Source: Sympetrum striolatum
Taxonomy: Eukaryota > Arthropoda > Insecta > Odonata > Libellulidae
Direction of reading: 5' to 3'
NCBI GenBank assembly: GCA_947579665.1
Contig: OX388350.1
Location: forward strand, 36,055,393 to 36,119,392
Length of the DNA stretch: 64,000 bases
Position 1 is the first letter of the stretch; each line of letters opens with the position of its first letter. The notes below the pieces were generated by a model. That model was not told the DNA's origin. It did no database searches and was given only the letters and a program-made list of their open reading frames with translations. This document shows, piece after piece, positions 12,141-23,480 of this stretch. The position numbers and the translations under genes are program-made.

Positions 12141-13170
12141 ACAGATAGAGAAATATTATCCAACTCCGTGAATAAAAAGATATATCATCACAACTGAACT
12201 GCACAATGTGAAACTCAACCATTATATCCGAATATTACTTTATTAATCCAATCTATTTAGCTTCTCCTTGAAGGAACGAAGGAAAAGAAAATGGCTGAAT
12301 TGCTTGTAGGAGATTAATCTTCAGTTTTATTAAGAAATGAGAATTTATCCGTGTTAGCCCTTCAATTTAAGAGATGGAGGGAGAGGTTCAATTTTATTTT
12401 CTGCGGTCTTTTCTGCTATATTAATTAAAAAGTCATTCAACATATCGCAATCGAAATATTTGAATATACAGTCATTTTTTGCACCATACAGCGATTAAAG
12501 TTTCTGTGGAATGAATTTTTACGTAATCGTATCAAAGAGGAATTTTGACAAATTCCATTTAGGTGTTTATTTTTAACGTAATATTTGTATATATTGGCAT
12601 CAGTGAGGTATTTTTCTCTACATACAGCACTGCGATGATTTCAAACGGGGATTTCGATCTGAATTTTGCGCTTTAGGCCTCTGATAATGTTAATCTAACG
12701 AATGATATCGTCAAAAATTTTTTTATAAATAGATGGGTCAAAGAATGAAATATATTGCCTGAAAAGGTCTTCAAACCATTACTGAAAAATAGAAAGGAGT
12801 CTAAATGTAGATGCTGTAGTTTATGTAATCATGTGGATTCAATAGCGTTATTAATTTTTTTTAGCGTAATATTTAGATTTTTAAACGTGACTATGTGAAA
12901 ACGATGAAGTGACATTTTGGTCTTAAAAAAGACATTATAAACTGTGAAATGCAGGGTTTGTGATTAGAGGATGTATGTTGAATACATGTTTTGGAGGGGC
13001 ACGGGGGAGATTTAGTGAAATTATGTCTTTTTGTAGTGTTGCTGTGGTGATAATTTAGGAATATTTGTTTGCGTGTAACGTCTGGTGTGAGGGATTGGGA
13101 ATCAAGTTGTGCATAGACAATGGTTGGAACTGCCATCGGAAGAAATTCTACTTGCAGCATATGTAATAAT
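12141..13170. other. AT-rich DNA, no feature recognised
   Basis: Mostly AT-rich, with no gene or mobile element identified. A 115-codon minus-strand frame (12,891-13,238) overlaps the longest plus-strand frame and has no recognisable motif. Confidence 0.45.
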
Positions 13171-13700
13171 AAATAAATTCTCCCCGGGTCCAGTACTTTC
13201 CCTAGGACCAATTCCAAGCACATCTCTCGTCTCCGCATTTTTTCCTACGGCCATACGCCTCCCCCATCCCCACCCGAAAATCCCATCGTGGTCGCACGAA
13301 AAACTACGCGCGTTGCTTTTCCCGCATTTTATTTATGAGCGCGTTGTTCATTTATGCCTCCAGAACTTTTTTAATGAAACAGGGGGCCCAAGATGGGATT
13401 TCCATCAAGGCCTTTTTAGAACGAATCCTATCCCGTCAGACAATTTAAGAACTGGATTCCTTCATCAAATACCTCCGCTCTCTCACTCTCTCTTTTCTCT
13501 TTCCTCGTCTCTTCGCCGCCTCCATTTATCACGCTTTGCAATTCTTATAAATTCTCTGGAGATGCGTTTCGGAGATTTTTTTCACTTACGCTCCCCCTCA
13601 TATTTATTGCACATTATTTCGAAACTGATTTTTTTCACTCTTGTAAATCTCTTTTTGCGGTGCAAGATGCACATAAATATGTATTTTAATGGGTAGTTTA
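13171..13700. other. GC-richer island containing the longest open frame (195 codons)
   Basis: The plus-strand frame 13,109-13,696 is the longest in the window. Its product has no domain I recognise: it is rich in Leu, Ser, Phe and Pro, and its middle is a CT-rich tract (CTCTCTCACTCTCTC), which opens frames by chance. Sequence around 13,171-13,560 is CpG-rich and pyrimidine-biased, as in other islands of this window. It could be a conserved regulatory block or part of a lineage-specific exon, but there is no positive evidence for a gene. Confidence 0.25.
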
Positions 13701-15496
13701 CACAGCTTGGCAGCCGAGCTGAGTGTGGCAAACAGGTACACTGTTTATCCGCTAAGTGGTTTTTTTAACATGATTAATTTACTCTATTGATCTGCTTTGG
13801 TTTTATCTAATAGCTAGACTGACTATGTCAATTTTGGGAGCCTAGAGATGGATCCTTTATTCTGTATCAATTAGAAATCGAAGCGAGTATGAGCCCATGG
13901 TAAAATTTGATGTCAACACCTTATTATGGGCTTAAAAAAACCAAATATGCCCAATAATTTCCTTCATAAGGATTGTTTTAGATAAATAGCATATTATCAG
14001 GTGAGAATAGAAGTCATTAAAAAGTCTTTTTTTGCAAAAATTACCTTGTGTATACAAACAGTGTAAATTAAATTCATTTACGAATGGATTGGTTGTAAGC
14101 CGAATGGGCAATAACATTTCTTCATATCATTATGAACTTATTTTTCGATTTAACATAGCATGTAAGCGCACTTAACCATACAGATTTAACTTTAGATGTT
14201 AAGCATCATAATCATTTATATTTTTAATGAATATTTACTCTTCACCTGCTCCTGACCCTTTTGTGGGTTACAGATTTTATTACTGTTTCGTCTGGGAAAA
14301 TTTCTGATTTTCTGTTTGTTTAACAGTTAACTTGAAACATTACTTTATGCTAAACTCTATTTATTGCAATCTTTAGAAGCTAATTTTTATTTTATGATGA
14401 AAAACTTTAATATTCCAGTCACAATATTACGTTTGATTTAATTTGAAAGGTTTTTCATCGGTTAGCCGTACAGCGTTTTTAAATTCTCAGAGGTGTAAGC
14501 TGCATTTGAGTATCGGGGTTGATTTAAGCATGAATATTCATTTCGAAAATATTATTTATTATACTGACGATTTAATTTAAATATAATTGCATACAGTCAG
14601 GCTGAATAACACATTTTATATGTGAAATGGCGATTTCAGTTATTGCTGTCCTAAAAATTTGACAGGAGAACATTATTAATTGAAATTATGTTTATATAAA
14701 TTAGTATATTATTATTAATAACTCCTAATAATAGTACCATAAGTCCTAATTACGACAAGTATATTACATTCCGTTGTTAATCAGCTTACTAAAGGAAATA
14801 CATACCTTGTTTCAGAGAAGTGAAATTATACACTGCTAACCCTTAAAATTTTTCTTTCTACTGGTGATATCCATTAAAACATTTTCATCGACCAGGCATC
14901 GTATTTTCCATTACATTATTTTTGTTTCCAAAGATTACGTGGGATTTTAAAGGTTTCGCTGTTTTACTACGCCCTTTTTGTCATATTATCTTCGCAATCC
15001 ACTTATGAATCTCAATACACGTGAGGTCACCCATTACGAATATTAATGGTCGCATGGGAGCAATGCTCGATCACGAAATGCGAGAGTATAAAAAGTCACA
15101 AAGGGAACGCTCGGATGATATATGACGTGCTGCAAGATCGAGCTCATCTAGCGGAACATAAGCGTGATTTGATTTCAGAATTCAGCAAATCCCTTATATC
15201 ATCTTGCTGGTATCAAGTGCATTTAGTAAGTGCATTAAAAGTTACCCATCTGTCGTCCGATACTGCACTCTCTCGGGGCTCAATGCTTTACTAGGCTTTG
15301 TGGAAAACTAAATTAGAAGATTTGATAACGTTCAAGACCCTTGTTACAGGAGAATTGTAATGAAAAAGTTATTACAATGAAGTTCAAAGAGGATGAGGAA
15401 AGATTATTTGTTCCCACCTGCCTTGTTTGCTCCTCCTTCATATTTATTTCTAACTTTAGTTCCCTCGTTTCTTCCTGACTTTACGGAACTTAAATA
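13701..15496. other. AT-rich DNA, no feature recognised
   Basis: No transposon, RNA or coding signal identified. The frame at 15,046-15,294 (82 codons) has no recognisable motif. Confidence 0.5.
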
Positions 15497-15879
15497 CAGT
15501 AGAACTCCAATTATCCGAATCAATTGGGACCGGACCCCATTCGGATAATCAAAAATTCGGATAATCAATTAACTTCTGTTTGTAAACTCTTGGCCAAAAT
15601 TAACGCAGCACCTCCCTAGCGATCCTTACGGCCGGTACTGCGTTAATTTTGGCCAGGAGTGTACATTGAAAACTGGAGAAAGAAACTACATGTATAGCAT
15701 AAAAAGATCTACGTATTAATTAATTTAAAAATGGTCACACTTTGGCATGTCTATTCGGTTTCTACCGTTACGATTACCACGTCAGCGAATTTAGAACTGC
15801 TGTATGAGATGGTGTCCTAAAGCGATTCGGAAAATCAGCGATTCGGATAGTCGGAGTTCTGATAATTGGAGTTCTACTG
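15497..15879. mobile_element. Pogo/Tigger-like MITE, with nested insertion
   Basis: The two ends carry a 19-bp exact terminal inverted repeat, CAGTAGAACTCCAATTATC. Extra internal copies of ATTCGGATAATC / ATTCGGATAGTC lie near both ends. TA precedes the left end; the right flank is CA, so one TA target base may have mutated. Terminal CAGT plus a TA target fits the pogo/Tigger branch of Tc1-mariner. It has no transposase. It contains the 77-bp element at 15,585-15,661; without that element and its TA duplication it would be about 304 bp. Confidence 0.75.
15585..15661 (-). mobile_element. 77-bp palindromic Tc1/mariner-like MITE (copy 1, nested)
   Basis: A short foldback whose arms share CTTGGCCAAAATTAACGCAG and the inverse CTGCGTTAATTTTGGCCAG, flanked by TA. 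It is the reverse complement of the copy at 28,580-28,656, with very few differences, including the central TCCCTAGCGATC segment. Finding the two copies in unrelated surroundings defines the boundaries. It sits inside the pogo-like MITE and is therefore younger than it. Confidence 0.8.
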
Positions 15880-16714
15880 CATTTTATATTTACCTAATAA
15901 ATTCCCCACCGTTCAAGTATTTTTTCAGTTGAATTTATCCGTTATCAATCCAGTTTCAAGTCATTTCGAAAAGTAAAGCGACCTCTCTATAACTGTATGA
16001 ATATGGCATCACCTACTGACGAAAAATTCACGGTCCGTACCAAGTGGTTAAGTCTTTGCTTTCCGTATCTTACATGATTCACAAAATGATTCGTGAATCT
16101 TCTAACGACCTAAGTGTTCGAGCAGATTTTAAATATCTATTGATTGATTTATCCCGCAAGAAATAAATGGAGTCACAATAAAGAAAAGTCTTCTCACTAT
16201 GTTGTGCAAGCAGCGGAATAGTTTTTCCATCTATTAAGCTATAACTCTTAAGGAAATATTTATTTACTGTACTCAGAATTTAGATAGCATAGGCTTTTTT
16301 CTTGATTTGATAGTGTAAAAACATATTCTAGGTGTCGTATTTTCTACTAAATTTTTCGTACTCTTTACTCATGGCATAAATTTAAATGATTTTTCTCTTT
16401 AAAAGCTTTATTTAGGTTCAATTGGGCCGATAATTAAAGAAAGAGCCATTCTGATATCATAAATACGTTACTAGCATTATACATTTTTGAGACCGTTCAG
16501 CGGGAAAGGATCCGTGAGTTCGCACACCACTATATTTATTGGTCATTTCTCACCCTCTCCCAGGATACATTTTACTTATAAACTTGTAAGTTTAAGTAAG
16601 TATGTTATCAATAGCGAATCGTCCTCAGGAGAAATAAAGTAGTAAATATTGTAAATAGTTTTTAAATGTACGTGGATGTTTCTAACAAGAGCGGCGATCC
16701 TTCCGGTTTTCTCC
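15880..16714. other. AT-rich spacer, nothing recognised
   Basis: No supported feature. A small palindrome (AAACTT GT AAGTTT) lies near 16,578-16,591. Confidence 0.5.
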
Positions 16715-17579
16715 GAATACCGGTGAATGAGGTGCGGAACGCCGACAAAGACGGCTATTGGAGATTTTAAACCTCTAATACGTACTCGTTACATAAATGG
16801 GATTTAGTCTTGTAAGGTACGTTTTGTTTTTCTCTCTTAACGATCCTGAATGGCATTTTCTCAACTCCAAGCACTTCGAACGCTCGCGAATACCGGTGGG
16901 TGAGATGAGGAACGCCGACAAAGACGGCTATTGGAGATTTAAAACCTCTAATACGTACTCGTTACATAAATGAGATTTAGTCTTATAAGGAACCTTTTGT
17001 TTTTCTTTCTTAACGACCCTGAATGGCATTTTCTCAACTCCAAGCACTTCGAACGCTCGCGAATACCGGTGGGTGAGGTGCGGAACGCCGACAAAGACGG
17101 CTATTGGAGATTTTAAACCTCTAATACGTACTCGTTACATAAATGAGATTTAGTCTTATAAGGAACGTTTTGTTTTTCTTTCTTAACGACCCTGAATGGC
17201 ATTTTCTCAACTCCAAGCACTTCGAACGCTCGCGAATACCGGTGGGTGAGATGAGGAACGCCGACAAAGACGGCTATTGGAGATTTTAAACCTCTAATAC
17301 GTACTCGTTACATAAATGAGATTTAGTCTTATAAGGTACGTTTTGTTTTTCTCTCTTAACGACCCTGAATGGCATTTTCTCAACTCCAAGCACTTCGAAC
17401 GCTCGCGAATACCGGTGGGTGAGATGAGGAACGCCGACAAAGACGGCTATTGGAGATTTTAAGCCCCTAATACATACTCGTTACTTAAATTATATTTAGT
17501 CTTATGAAGTACGTATTGTTTGCTACTCTGAACGGCCCTGAATGACATTTTCTCTTCTCTAAGCACTTTGAACGTTCGC
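16715..17579. repeat. Five-copy satellite, 173-bp unit
   Basis: Units start at 16,715, 16,888, 17,061, 17,234 and 17,407, each marked by GAATACCGGTG, exactly 173 bp apart; 865 bp equals five full units. Adjacent copies are nearly identical except the first edge and the last unit, which is visibly diverged. Variant sites form subtypes: GAGGTGCGG in units 1 and 3, GAGATGAGG in units 2, 4 and 5. The unit contains the palindrome ACCGGT and a CGAACGCTCGCG junction. Low divergence suggests recent amplification or homogenisation. No coding frame runs through it. Confidence 0.95.
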
Positions 17580-17935
17580 TCGCCCGAAAGAGACTGCAAT
17601 AGCCTACGCAGCGCGCTTTTTATCTCTCCTCAGCGCTTGTTCCCACAATCGCAGGCTTTATCATTCTCCTCAAACTCCGGCTTCATTCATTCTCTTCTAA
17701 TCAAACGAACTGCTCCACAACTCCAGCACTGCACCCCTCTCTCCCTTATCTCTCCCCCACTCCTATCTCGACCTCATCAAGCGACCACAAGATGCTCCCT
17801 TTCTCTCTCGTACATACATTGAGTCTCCATTTTGCTTTTCACCACCACTCTCTCTTATCCGCTCTTCCTTTTACCCGATATTTCATCGATTTTCCCATAT
17901 TCCTCGCTCCCGCCTACATTTCAACTGGTTTTAAT
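17580..17935. other. Pyrimidine-rich (CT) stretch following the satellite
   Basis: The plus strand is strongly C+T biased (CTCTCTCCCTTATCTCTCCC). Two short open frames overlap here because of the bias; neither product is recognised. Confidence 0.45.
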
Positions 17936-18016
17936 GGTGGACTGAAAGAAACAATAATAATGGGATGCCAAAATGAGCACTATTTATCAGTTTTATTCAT
18001 ACCTCGTTAAATTGAT

Positions 18017-18830
18017 AAGAGAGCGAAAGCTGGTGGGGAGATAGTGAAGTTGGTAAGATATGCAGACGACAATGCTATTGTGCTCGATTTCGGAAAGAGA
18101 TTTAAAGTACTAGTAAATACAGTTAACGATAAAGAAATGGGAGTTTGGTATAAAAATCAACGTTCGAAAAACTATCTATTTTATTATAAAGTAATTAAGT
18201 TTATCATAGGATAGAAAGCTAAATTAACGATCAGGAAGGATGGAAAAAATTATAAATGGTAGATAGACGTAATCTCTTGCGTATTGAGCACTTGAGGAAG
18301 TTGAATAGTATTATTTCTTGGGATGGAAGATACAAAGATAAGGTTCGAAAAGCAATTGCTATCGTATGGCGAAAGGAACTGATTACAAAGATCTCGATAG
18401 AGGAATCAGGATAATAATGGTAAAATCCTTGGTGTGAAGTGTTTTGCTACATGGGTGTGAAACGTGGATCTAAAGAAAAGAGGAAACTAAACGTTTGATG
18501 GCCTTCGAGATGTGGGTGTGACGTAGAATGGAAATTGTAAGTTTAGTTGTTTGGTTAGCAGGTACGGAGATGCTAGGTATAGTTGAGGTTCTTTTTATTG
18601 AAGTAATTAAGCGTTGGAAGCGGAAACGAGTGAGTATATAATATTGAGAAGAGTGGGACTGCTTAAGAAAGTGATTAGGGTAGAATGCAAGGAAAAAAAT
18701 GAGGAAAAGATTTGTAGACAAATATAAAAGATGTTAGATGATATAAAGGGTAGGGGTATGTCACCAAAAAAGGAAAGAAGATGCATTAAATAGGGGATAG
18801 GAAGGAACATGAAGCTACCGAATGTTAGAA
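18017..18830 (+). pseudogene. Decayed RTE/BovB-like LINE reverse transcriptase and C-terminus
   Basis: After a stop at 18,017 the frame reads GGEIVKLVRYADDNAIVLD, containing the catalytic YADD box (18,059-18,070), then KEMGVWYKNQRSKNYLF before a stop near 18,215. A second block from 18,417 reads VLLHGCETWI, then KRLMAFEMWV and RRMEIVSL, interrupted by in-frame stops where the family usually has Trp or a sense codon. This is the conserved segment after the palm in RTE-like LINEs. A third remnant near 18,731 reads MLDDIKGRG, matching the basic C-terminal motif. Multiple stops and frameshifts show it is dead. Family placement is inferred from these motifs. Confidence 0.85.
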
Positions 18831-19298
18831 TACTTATGCATACCTTACCTTAGTAATGTTCATATTATCGAAGTCATCAACTTGGCTAAAACTATGCCTA
18901 ATGAAGTATGCGTTCTTTTCTATCCTAACCACGACAGGAAAACTATATAATTCACATATATATGGTGTTTGCAATTACAGGTGGTATTAGAGATGAGCAA
19001 AGCATATTTGGAAGCTGTGTATCATTGCATGTTAGTTCATAATTTATTTATTTATTTCATTCCATTGAATAAATAAATAAATAAGCAGTGTTAACGAGCT
19101 TCTTCCGAGTTGGCAACGAGTGAGAAATTACTCTTCGTCTATTATTAAGATTCCTTTATTAAAATATAATTGATACATTTAACAGTAAAACGGTCTTAGT
19201 AACGCAAACATGAAATCTCCCAAATAAGAAAAGTTAGCCACACCTAATATTGATATTTTTACTTCCTACCGAATGAAGCAGTATCTTTTTAATCACAC
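18831..19298. repeat. AT-rich spacer with ATTT/AAAT inverted repeat
   Basis: At 19,043-19,084 a TTATTTATTTATTT run and an AATAAATAAATAAATAA run form a hairpin around CATTCCATTG. Otherwise nothing is recognised. Confidence 0.6.
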
Positions 19299-19616
19299 TA
19301 CTACGTTCAAAAAGCTCCCGAACTTATCTTTTCCCGCGAAAACGCCGAGTAGGAGAAATATAAAATTCTGGTGATAGATAGTGCCACATATTGTGCCTAC
19401 AACTACCTAACACCTACCATTAAATTTTTCCTGCGTTTTCGCGAGAAAAGATAAGTTCGATTTTTGTAAGGAGAAATGTAAAATTCTGGTGGTAGGTAGC
19501 ACCACATATTGTAGTGCTATCTACCTAACTACCTACTTATCTTCCACCAGAATTTTACATTTCTCCTGCTCGGCGTTATCGAAGGAAAATATAGGCTCGG
19601 GAACTTTTTGAGTAAT
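19299..19616. mobile_element. Foldback MITE, composite copy (family shared with 24,654-24,850)
   Basis: The left end TACGTTCAAAAAGCTCCCGA and the right end CTCGGGAACTTTTTGA are inverted relatives. Inner arms carry CCGCGAAAACGCCGAG, GGAGAAATATAAAATTCTGG and their inverses. The element contains an extra internal arm pair: CGTTTTCGCGAGAAAAGATA near 19,433 and a second GGAGAAATGTAAAATTCTGG near 19,470. It therefore looks like one foldback element partly duplicated or inserted into another. No protein is encoded. The same termini occur at 24,654-24,850, which supports a real family. Superfamily unknown. Confidence 0.75.
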
Positions 19617-20562
19617 ATGATTATCCATAAGTTATCCAATACTTCTCTATCTCCGTTTTCCTTTGGGATATTTCCCGATAGCAGACCTGATCGACAATAG
19701 TGACCTGTTACCATGTCCTTGGTACGTCTTCCCTGGTTGACTTGTTCAGCATAAGGATAAAAGGACTTACACCTTTGTTATTCGTTACCTACAGAATAAT
19801 TTGAAAACGAAAGTCAATTTGCTTCAGACCGAAACGCGTATTGAGAAATTTTAAATGTGGCAGCGCTCAAAAGAAAAGAAAAAGCCGTTATTTATTTCTG
19901 GCGGGACTACTACTTGTAATTTTTGTCTTCCTTACCTTCGACCGACTTCTTTAGAATACCTCCAGCAATTCCTCTGCATTTTTAATTAAATCCTACCTCC
20001 TTTCCCTGCTAATATATTTAATTACATTCTTGTCTCTCTTTACTTTTTCCCTTTCTGCTTCTTTCTTCATTCTGGTCACTTACGCATTTTCTTTGCTCAC
20101 TTGCCCCTGCTTTTCCTCTCCTTTATATCATGTCCCTTCTTTTTCGTTGCTGGGTGCGTCTTGATTTGTACTTTACCTTTTCTCTTCTTTTTCATTTATG
20201 TCGTATCTCCTGCCTCTACAAAACTTCTCATTTATTTCTTTCCCTTCTTAGTTTTGCTAAATCCTTCGTTTCGTTTTTCTATCAATGCTCAAAATATTTC
20301 TAACACGTATTTTTTCTTTATGTTCTCTATTAGTCTAACCTATTTTTAATAAAGTCTCAAAATTTAATTTTTAATTTATTTGAGCCTAGTTTTTTATTTT
20401 TCTGTGTTTCTTCGTTTTTATCACCTCTTTTCCTTAGCAGTGTTTCCTTAACGTGAGTGACTTGGTCAACCTTAAGTTGCACATACTATTTTTATTTTTA
20501 TCTTCTATTTTTAACTGTGAATATTACCCACGTTAATTACTTTTAATATTAGAGCATCGTAG
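19617..20562. other. T/C-rich spacer, nothing recognised
   Basis: Pyrimidine-biased from about 19,920 to 20,420, with low-complexity TTTCTTT-type sequence. The 82-codon frame at 20,101-20,349 is hydrophobic because of the T-rich composition and is not considered a gene. Confidence 0.45.
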
Positions 20563-21013
20563 GAGATCAGGTTGAAAAAGAGGATACATGAGGGTATCCT
20601 TTCCAATGAGAGGTCTATTTATCTATCCGTCAAATTAACCTTTACGTTTATCTCCTTTGTTCCAGGTCTTTTGTTATATAATACAGAAGTTGAAAATAGT
20701 GATTTGCCTGGGACTCCCACTTTCCGGGCAGGTATTATAAGAATACCCCAGCCAAGTCACTATTTTTTACTTCTGTATTACGTTGGATTAAGTCGCACAC
20801 TTTCATGTGCTAAGTTAAAATTTACTTTCCATTCTTTTTTTCTAATATTTTTATCCTTATCTGGAAATTTGATTATTAAAACTATAGTATAGTTATAATA
20901 TATTATTATAGCTGATAAGATTGAAAGAAGAACACATGAGACTAACCTTGCAAATAAAGAGTCAATCTATCGATCCATCGAACTTCTCTTAATGTTTATC
21001 TCCTTAAGTGCAG
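20563..21013. repeat. Diverged direct duplication (~105 bp, 346 bp apart)
   Basis: The first copy (about 20,563-20,668) has CAGGTTGAAAAAGAGGATAC, ATGAGAGGTCTATTTATC and GTTTATCTCC. The second (about 20,909-21,008) has AAGATTGAAAGAAGAACAC, AAAGAGTCAATCTATC and GTTTATCTCC in the same order. The first is followed directly by the foldback at 20,678-20,782; the second is not. The unit is unidentified. Confidence 0.55.
20678..20782. mobile_element. Foldback element with ~35-bp arms
   Basis: The left arm starts ATAATACAGAAGTTGAAAAT (20,678-20,713). The right arm is its inverse, ending ACTTCTGTATTA (20,746-20,780), with only a few mismatches. The interior adds a nested CCTGGG/CCCAG-type pairing and a small GCCTGGG...CCGGGCA hairpin. 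It is probably a MITE or the palindromic stub of a larger element; no family recognised. Confidence 0.65.
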
Positions 21014-21130
21014 GCATTGTCTTTGGCATTTCTCCTTACGTGTAGAATTTAGATATACTTGAATCGTTTTCTTTCTTTTGAATATCATACTTCATCTCAT
21101 TTCATATGTGTAGCTGTCAATATTACGTAC
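21014..21130. other. AT-rich spacer, nothing recognised
   Basis: Nothing recognised. Confidence 0.5.
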
Positions 21131-21660
21131 AATTCGCTCCCGATTTTCTCCTTTTTACTTCTTGAAAATCGTATCCTTTCGCAAAACTTTGCGATCTAAG
21201 TTATCGTTCCCGCGGGCAAAATATTCGCTTCTATTTCCTATTTTACAAAGTTTCCTTTCTCTCTACCACATGTTCTCATGAAAAAACTCTCATTCAATCG
21301 CAGTGTTTTAGAAACAATTTTTACCGACTCGAATCCGATTTTTTTTGCTCGGGAACGGATTTTTTTTGCACGAGGAATTCCTAACGATGATGTATATGTG
21401 GCTGCGAGGAGCTCGGTAATGAAAAATTTATCGAGGTGATTCGTTGCATAGTCAATGGGGTGCTTCTGCTAGGTATCGGAGAGGCTCATTACATTCCGGT
21501 TTGTCCGTAATGTTTGTGGAAGGCGAGTCGAATTCAAGGTATTTATGGGAACTTGAAGTATTTTTTCCCAGGCGAAGTGCGATTTTCGAGTAGCTGTCGC
21601 GATGTGGAAATTGTTGCTTATATTTTTCGATTTCTATAGCGGCCTGATCTTTATTCCGGT
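21131..21660. other. Moderately GC-rich island
   Basis: A repeat-free stretch with scattered CpG (CCCGCGGGC, CTCGGGAACGG, GAGGAGCTCGG). No open frame or motif identifies a gene. Candidate conserved non-coding DNA on composition only. Confidence 0.25.
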
Positions 21661-22246
21661 TTACAGCTCCTAAAATTTACAAACAATGTCGGATTCGAAT
21701 GATAAAATTGGTAATTATACACTCGAACACCTCTCAAATACGAGACGGATTCTTAAATCCAGCTTTTAATGACCTCCTTCGAAACGTTTCAGCATTTTAC
21801 ATAACTTATCTCCATTGGAAAACTACCTCTTCGGTTACTTGAGAGATACTGAATGATTTATGCGCACATGAAATGACTGTAGATCATTCTCCATCTGTTG
21901 ATACGAATGCAGTATTCCGTTTCTTTTTAGTTCCCGATTAAAATGCCTACGTCGCCGAAACTTTTCAATACTTCTGTGGTAGACAGAAAAAAAATATATT
22001 TGACTATCCAAAAGAAGAAATAATTTCTTATGAAAATGGAAAGTATGCATTACGAATTCCAGACGCATAACAGTAGAATGTTAATTAGTAATATTGTGTA
22101 GATGAGAGTATTTTTATATAGAGTAGAATATGCATTGATATTTTGAAATTGAGTAAAAGGTGCCACAAGCCGAACTACAACTACACGAGACTCAGCTGAA
22201 TATACTTTGATGATACAGGGTTATTTATATGATAATAATTCTTATG
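21661..22246. other. AT-rich spacer, nothing recognised
   Basis: No supported feature. Confidence 0.5.
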
Positions 22247-22422
22247 GCTACAATAGAAAAGTATGTGATTTGGTGAAATCCCTTTACAGGACTGAAAAAA
22301 TTACGCAAAATGAGAAAAACCAATATAATAATTTCATATCATTTCAACGTCTTTCATTAGGGCGATATTGAGACTACTAAGTCTGTTCTTACATCTAACC
22401 TTATATGTAGATAGCTTGAGAA
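22247..22422 (+). repeat. Dispersed repeat R1, copy 1
   Basis: Shares ordered blocks with 24,393-24,562: CTACAATAGAAAAG, GTGATTTGGTGAAATCC, GGACTGAAAAAATTACG, then GGGCGATATTGAGACTACTAA and TTCTTACATCTAAC. Identity is moderate with small indels. There is no coding sequence and no tRNA-like head. It is probably an unnamed short interspersed or MITE-like element. Confidence 0.6.
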
Positions 22423-22725
22423 AAGTTCACAGAAGAAAACAACGGTGCGAGTTTAAAAACCTAGGGTTTTGCCATGGAAAAAATATACACCGCAGCAGGA
22501 AAATACCCGCAAGAAGGGATAGAAATCAAATCAAGAGAAATCTGAAAAGCAAACAAGACAATACAGATACAAATAAATAAATCATTATAAATGTTTGCAT
22601 AACGGTAAAGAAAATAGTGGAAAGCAAGTAATAAGGTTCCAAAAAATGAGTAATGGAAAGTATAAGGAATTTACTATTTGAATTCAATGGGTTCGTTGGA
22701 AGTGCCCTTTTAAAATAAACCTAGG
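22423..22725. other. A-rich spacer, nothing recognised
   Basis: No supported feature. Confidence 0.5.
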
Positions 22726-23480
22726 ATGGATAAGTATGCGAGACCTCATATGCAAATATTCATTCCAGTTTTATCGATGAGATGCCGTAAAAGTTTGGCA
22801 AAACGATCGAGTTCAGCAAATGAGACACAAGAGAAACAGATGAAGAATTTGCGTCCATCCTATTGTATGGGTTCAACAATCCTGCATACAAAGTCACTCC
22901 GGTCATTTAGTTCGTTGTACAGCGACGGAAAACGTTTGGATCGAGAAAGAAATGCTGATTATTCGGTCAGGCAGGTTGTGTCACAATGTAAACCAAAACA
23001 AAAGAATCGTGGCGAGCGTCGTGTTCCGAAAACGCGGGCTGAATTTCGAGGCTCCAAACGCGGAGTCGAGCGACGATCGGAATCTAAAGACGGCCTTTCG
23101 ATAAGGAAATCGTAATCGATTTTCAACCTCCTTTCCACTCCCCGGCATTTGCGTATTTTCGCAATCATTGCCCGCTTTCATTTCTCCAGCTTTCTACGAC
23201 ATGGCGGAATGCAACTCGGTGATCTGTGACGAGTTCCCTCTTCCATTATTTACTTTCCTTCCGAAGACGAATATCTCTCCTGCTTCCTCCGGGGCATGCT
23301 ATTCGGCGAAATTTAATTCAAACGAGCGTTCTCTATCCGAGACGGACCGGAGCTAAGTATTCCCTCCCACACAAATTCAAGCCGACCAAACCTCGTCCCA
23401 TGCAGACCCTGCTAAAAGCACGTAACTCAATTCTAATCCAACCTGCACGTGTCAGAGAGGGCATCTTAAATTAGGTTATC
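22726..23480. other. GC-richer island with a 129-codon open frame
   Basis: The plus-strand frame 22,726-23,115 encodes a basic, Arg/Ser/Lys-rich product with no recognised domain. Overlapping minus-strand frames cover the same CpG-rich part (22,960-23,180). Such multi-frame openness is typical of GC-rich non-coding islands. Regulatory DNA or an unrecognised exon are both possible. Confidence 0.25.

Noticed and set aside
13109..13696. 195-codon open frame, the longest in the window
   Set aside because: No domain, no recognisable homology, overlaps a minus-strand frame, and contains a CT-rich tract that opens frames by composition. Kept only as part of an island description.
22726..23115. 129-codon basic frame
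   Set aside because: Low-information Arg/Ser/Lys-rich translation, with overlapping frames on the other strand; no splice or domain evidence.
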